The notes under the pieces are model-generated. The model was not told the origin of the DNA, searched no databases, and was given only the letters and a program-made list of their open reading frames with translations. Shown piece after piece: positions 6,333 to 8,910 of a DNA stretch of 8,910 nucleotides. Position 1 is the first letter of the stretch, and every line of letters begins with the position of its first letter. The DNA lies in NCBI GenBank assembly GCA_014378805.1, contig JACMMY010000262.1:1-8910 (forward strand), read 5' to 3'. This stretch comes from Moraxellaceae bacterium. Lineage in GTDB: Bacteria; Pseudomonadota; Gammaproteobacteria; Pseudomonadales; Moraxellaceae. Position numbers and translations under genes: made by a program.

Positions 6333-8828
6333 TTAAATACAAGAAAAACTAGCACCAGTACCCGTGATCGTGCATGGCTTCAGTGTCATTGAACCGAGTA
6401 ATTGTCCGCCTGTAATGACCATTTTTCCCAAAGACTGCGGCGCAGCCAAAGTTCCGTCATACAGATTAATATTGGCCAACAATTCGTTGCCTTGTATATT
6501 CTGAGGGTTCACGATTAAATTGGCGGTGAGCGTTCCGCTATTAGAACCCACACTAATTCCACTACCAGAGCCCAATTGAATACGACCTGTAATTCGATCT
6601 AAACCAAATGCCGCACCTGTACCGGGTTCAGCAATGTGAATAAAATTATTGGTTGCAAGGCTCTGATCAGGTACACCATTTGTTTTAACACCGCTACAAG
6701 TACTACCGACAGGTGTCAATGTGCTACAACTTCCAGTAGTGCCTTTGAGTGTCAAGTCAGCATTCAAACCCAAAAAACTTGAAGTGGGCGTATTGAATGC
6801 AGAACTTGTAATCACATCGACCATGTTATCTTTGTAATTCGTCGCATCACTTTGCAAAGAAAGATCAATCGTACTAATGGTATCTTTGTTGCTTGCAAAC
6901 GATGAATAGCCTGACCGAGTTGAGCCATTAGTCAAACCAGTATTTTCAGTTCCAGGTAAATAGCCAGCTGCAAAATTCGCCGACAATGCAAAAAGAAAGT
7001 TAGGCATTGTGATATTGATGTTATTGGTAGAAATATGGGTGACGCCGTTTGTACTTCCTTTAAACGTAATCACCCCATTTGCTTTAAAATACAAATTGAT
7101 ATCACGTAAGCCAATATACTGAGCGTTATTCTGTGTCCCTGTATTTGCAAGAAAGAAAGCACTTTCTTTAATATCTGTTGCGGGCGTATTTCCAGTTTCA
7201 GTTGTTCCACCATTATTACCAGACATTGCAAGTGCTAACGAATATCCGAGTGACGGTGTAGCAGAGCCTGTATTCGCATTTAAAGCTAGGTTAGCACTAA
7301 CACCATACAACACAGGTATCACTGCGAAACCAGTCACCGCACCTGAACCTGCACATGTCGTTGTTCCTGTGCAAGCCCCGACGCCATTTTGATAAAATGA
7401 CGTTTTCAGAGAGACGCCCTGAATACTTAATCCGCGAACTGCAAAGAGCAAGTTGTCTGTCTTGGCTGCTGATGTAGGGGTGATATTCGAAATATTTTGG
7501 GTATCTACTGTAGACAATCCAAAATTATGCGCACTACTAGATACGACTCCCATTGCACCCTTACCACTGGTTAGTCCTAGCGGAACTGGCATTGTTAAAC
7601 TACTCGCATTAACCAAATTTAAATAAACATTTCCTGTATCAATCGTTGGGTTAGTACCCATCACATTCGAAAACGGTACAAAGTTACTCATGCGAATGCC
7701 GTAACCATTTAATCCTGCTGCACCAAGTTCCAACTCAAAACCTGAACCTGTATTATTGCCATCGTGAGACAAGGTTGTTCCCGATTGAATCGTAGCGATC
7801 ATTCGAGCAGAAATGCCTGATTTACCAACCACGTTTCCAATATTATCTTCACCTCCATTGGCCGCACTATCAGATGCACCAGCGGAACCACGAAGATACA
7901 GATCAAGTTTCGGCAAATTACCAGACACGCCAAAACGAATCAGTCCATTCGGCGGTGTATTCGTCCCAGTCGGCGTAGAAGATGCTAATGTATTGCCTGT
8001 ACTATTTTGCATCATAAGAGCTGCTTGTAAACCTGCTCGAGAATCTGATGCTGCTGCCAAGGACACACCCGTATGACCAAGGCTGTCAGGAATTGATGAT
8101 CCTGAGCCATCCATGGTACTAAAACGGAAGCCATCAGCCGTATCCACCCAAATCCGACCCGTCGCATTAATATTCGCACGAATATCAGACGTTACAATCT
8201 GATTACCATTAGAGGTAAAGAAAATATTTGCACTATCAAGTAACAACTTTACAGACGCAGTACCACTAGAATTCAAGAAACCATTGGTTGTCGTAATGCT
8301 TACATTTGTCGGATTAGTTAACGTACTCGGCTGTGCAATCACAGTAGTTGGATTCGCCGAATTCGCTGGATTAGTTGTCTGAACAGCCAGCGAGCCTAAT
8401 GAAGTTGGACTCGTGCAGGTTGATAATGTGGTACAAATCGTAATGGTTGGTGCAGTAAACAATAATGACGAATTAATGCTTAAATTCATGCTCAGCGCTG
8501 GCTTATTGCTACTAGAGCCCGTATTGATTTTCACGACCGCGGCGATCGGTGATGTTGAACCCACACCGTTCGTGAGCACTGTGTTCGCAAAGGTCAGATT
8601 ACCTGTTGCTCCAGTCTGATTAATACTATCTTGCCAATACAATGAACCAAATTGCACTTGGTCAGCCCCAATGTTAATTGCAACGCCATCCGCACCCGTT
8701 ACATCACTCATCGCCTGATCAGTAATAGACTCCAATGCATACGCGCTACTCATAGCACAAGTTGAAAACACCAATGCGATCGATGCCGCCAAACGTGATA
8801 AAGGCCGTTTATTATTTTGAGAATACAT
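6333..8828 (-). CDS. Large exported DUF6160-like protein, function unknown
   Basis: The 831-residue protein has a clear signal peptide (basic N-terminus, hydrophobic 11-25, likely cleavage after SSAYA at residue 31). The mature N-terminus carries ITDQAMSDVTGADG (35-48), a motif I associate with DUF6160-type secreted proteins of Acinetobacter and relatives. It is followed by a beta-rich segment (INIGADQVQFGSLYW, 51-65). The rest is a long Thr, Ser, Asn and Gly-rich, low-charge chain with alternating hydrophobic residues, as in beta-solenoid or adhesin-like proteins. I found no clear long internal repeat. Cysteines come in close pairs: 132/138, 486/492, 701/711 and 819/830, the last ending one residue before the C-terminus. 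There is no autotransporter barrel or sorting signal. The ATG at 8828 has GGAGG 8-9 nt upstream, and the start overlaps the tail of an upstream frame. The family assignment is from memory; the export and operon assignments are from the sequence. Confidence 0.75.
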   Translation of the reverse strand: MYSQNNKRPLSRLAASIALVFSTCAMSSAYALESITDQAMSDVTGADGVAINIGADQVQFGSLYWQDSINQTGATGNLTFANTVLTNGVGSTSPIAAVVKINTGSSSNKPALSMNLSINSSLLFTAPTITICTTLSTCTSPTSLGSLAVQTTNPANSANPTTVIAQPSTLTNPTNVSITTTNGFLNSSGTASVKLLLDSANIFFTSNGNQIVTSDIRANINATGRIWVDTADGFRFSTMDGSGSSIPDSLGHTGVSLAAASDSRAGLQAALMMQNSTGNTLASSTPTGTNTPPNGLIRFGVSGNLPKLDLYLRGSAGASDSAANGGEDNIGNVVGKSGISARMIATIQSGTTLSHDGNNTGSGFELELGAAGLNGYGIRMSNFVPFSNVMGTNPTIDTGNVYLNLVNASSLTMPVPLGLTSGKGAMGVVSSSAHNFGLSTVDTQNISNITPTSAAKTDNLLFAVRGLSIQGVSLKTSFYQNGVGACTGTTTCAGSGAVTGFAVIPVLYGVSANLALNANTGSATPSLGYSLALAMSGNNGGTTETGNTPATDIKESAFFLANTGTQNNAQYIGLRDINLYFKANGVITFKGSTNGVTHISTNNINITMPNFLFALSANFAAGYLPGTENTGLTNGSTRSGYSSFASNKDTISTIDLSLQSDATNYKDNMVDVITSSAFNTPTSSFLGLNADLTLKGTTGSCSTLTPVGSTCSGVKTNGVPDQSLATNNFIHIAEPGTGAAFGLDRITGRIQLGSGSGISVGSNSGTLTANLIVNPQNIQGNELLANINLYDGTLAAPQSLGKMVITGGQLLGSMTLKPCTITGTGASFSCI

Positions 8829-8910
8829 AAAGCTGCCCTCCTACGTTTAGATTTCCATTCATTGTCACGCTAAAAATACCAGTCTCGCGGGTGTTATTCA
8901 GTGGGTCTGC
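8812..8910 (-). CDS. C-terminal tail of an upstream gene in the same operon (5' part outside window)
   Basis: Of the three minus-strand frames entering from the right edge, only one stays open. It runs 32 codons to TAA at 8812-8814 and overlaps the 831-residue gene by 17 bp. The tail includes ETGIFSVTMNGNL and GGQLYVFSK, an alternating hydrophobic/polar pattern like a terminal beta-strand, similar in style to its neighbours. The GGAGG for the next gene lies inside this frame, so translation could be coupled. The piece is too short to name a family. Chance openness over 32 codons is possible, but the other two frames close within five codons. Confidence 0.5.
   Translation of the reverse strand, partial: ADPLNNTRETGIFSVTMNGNLNVGGQLYVFSK

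Noticed and set aside
1..8910. CRISPR array, tRNA, rRNA, integrase or phage genes
   Set aside because: No regularly spaced repeats, cloverleaf-like sequences or corresponding proteins were seen on either strand.

Overview
The window looks like a chromosomal segment of a moderately AT-rich gammaproteobacterium, most likely Moraxellaceae or a near relative (Acinetobacter, Psychrobacter, Alkanindiges type). Two things suggest this. One is the gene set comEC, DUF2062, lolD and a single LolC/E-type permease next to a PilZ gene. The other is a secreted protein resembling Acinetobacter FilA. The taxonomic placement is inferred from remembered family features; no search was run.

Left part (1-3719): the 5' end of comEC (minus strand, running off the left edge, TTG start) is divergent from a DUF2062 membrane-protein gene (plus strand). 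A 173-bp gap between DUF2062 and lolD, which converge, holds a 141-bp imperfect palindromic element that looks like a MITE or REP-type repeat. Next, on the minus strand, come an 8-bp-overlapping pair: the LolC/E-family permease gene (upstream) and lolD (downstream). Together they would form the inner-membrane ABC transporter that extracts outer-membrane lipoproteins. Only one permease gene is visible, which fits a LolF-type (LolDF) system.

Middle (3720-4758): a 339-bp gene-free region carries a near-consensus sigma70 promoter for a plus-strand PilZ-domain gene (probable c-di-GMP receptor with both binding motifs). A perfect 12-bp A/T-flanked hairpin after it can terminate transcription from both directions.

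Right part (4759-8910): a minus-strand operon encodes two large exported proteins rich in Gly, Ser, Thr and Asn: an 831-aa DUF6160-like protein and a 499-aa FilA-like protein. Both have a Sec signal peptide followed at once by the same short motif, D-x-x-[LM]-S-x-[AV]-T-G. Both carry a series of closely spaced cysteine pairs, including one at the very C-terminus. The last 33 codons of a third, upstream gene overlap the start of the 831-aa gene by 17 bp. This surface-protein operon is the least understood part of the window and the best candidate for an under-described system.
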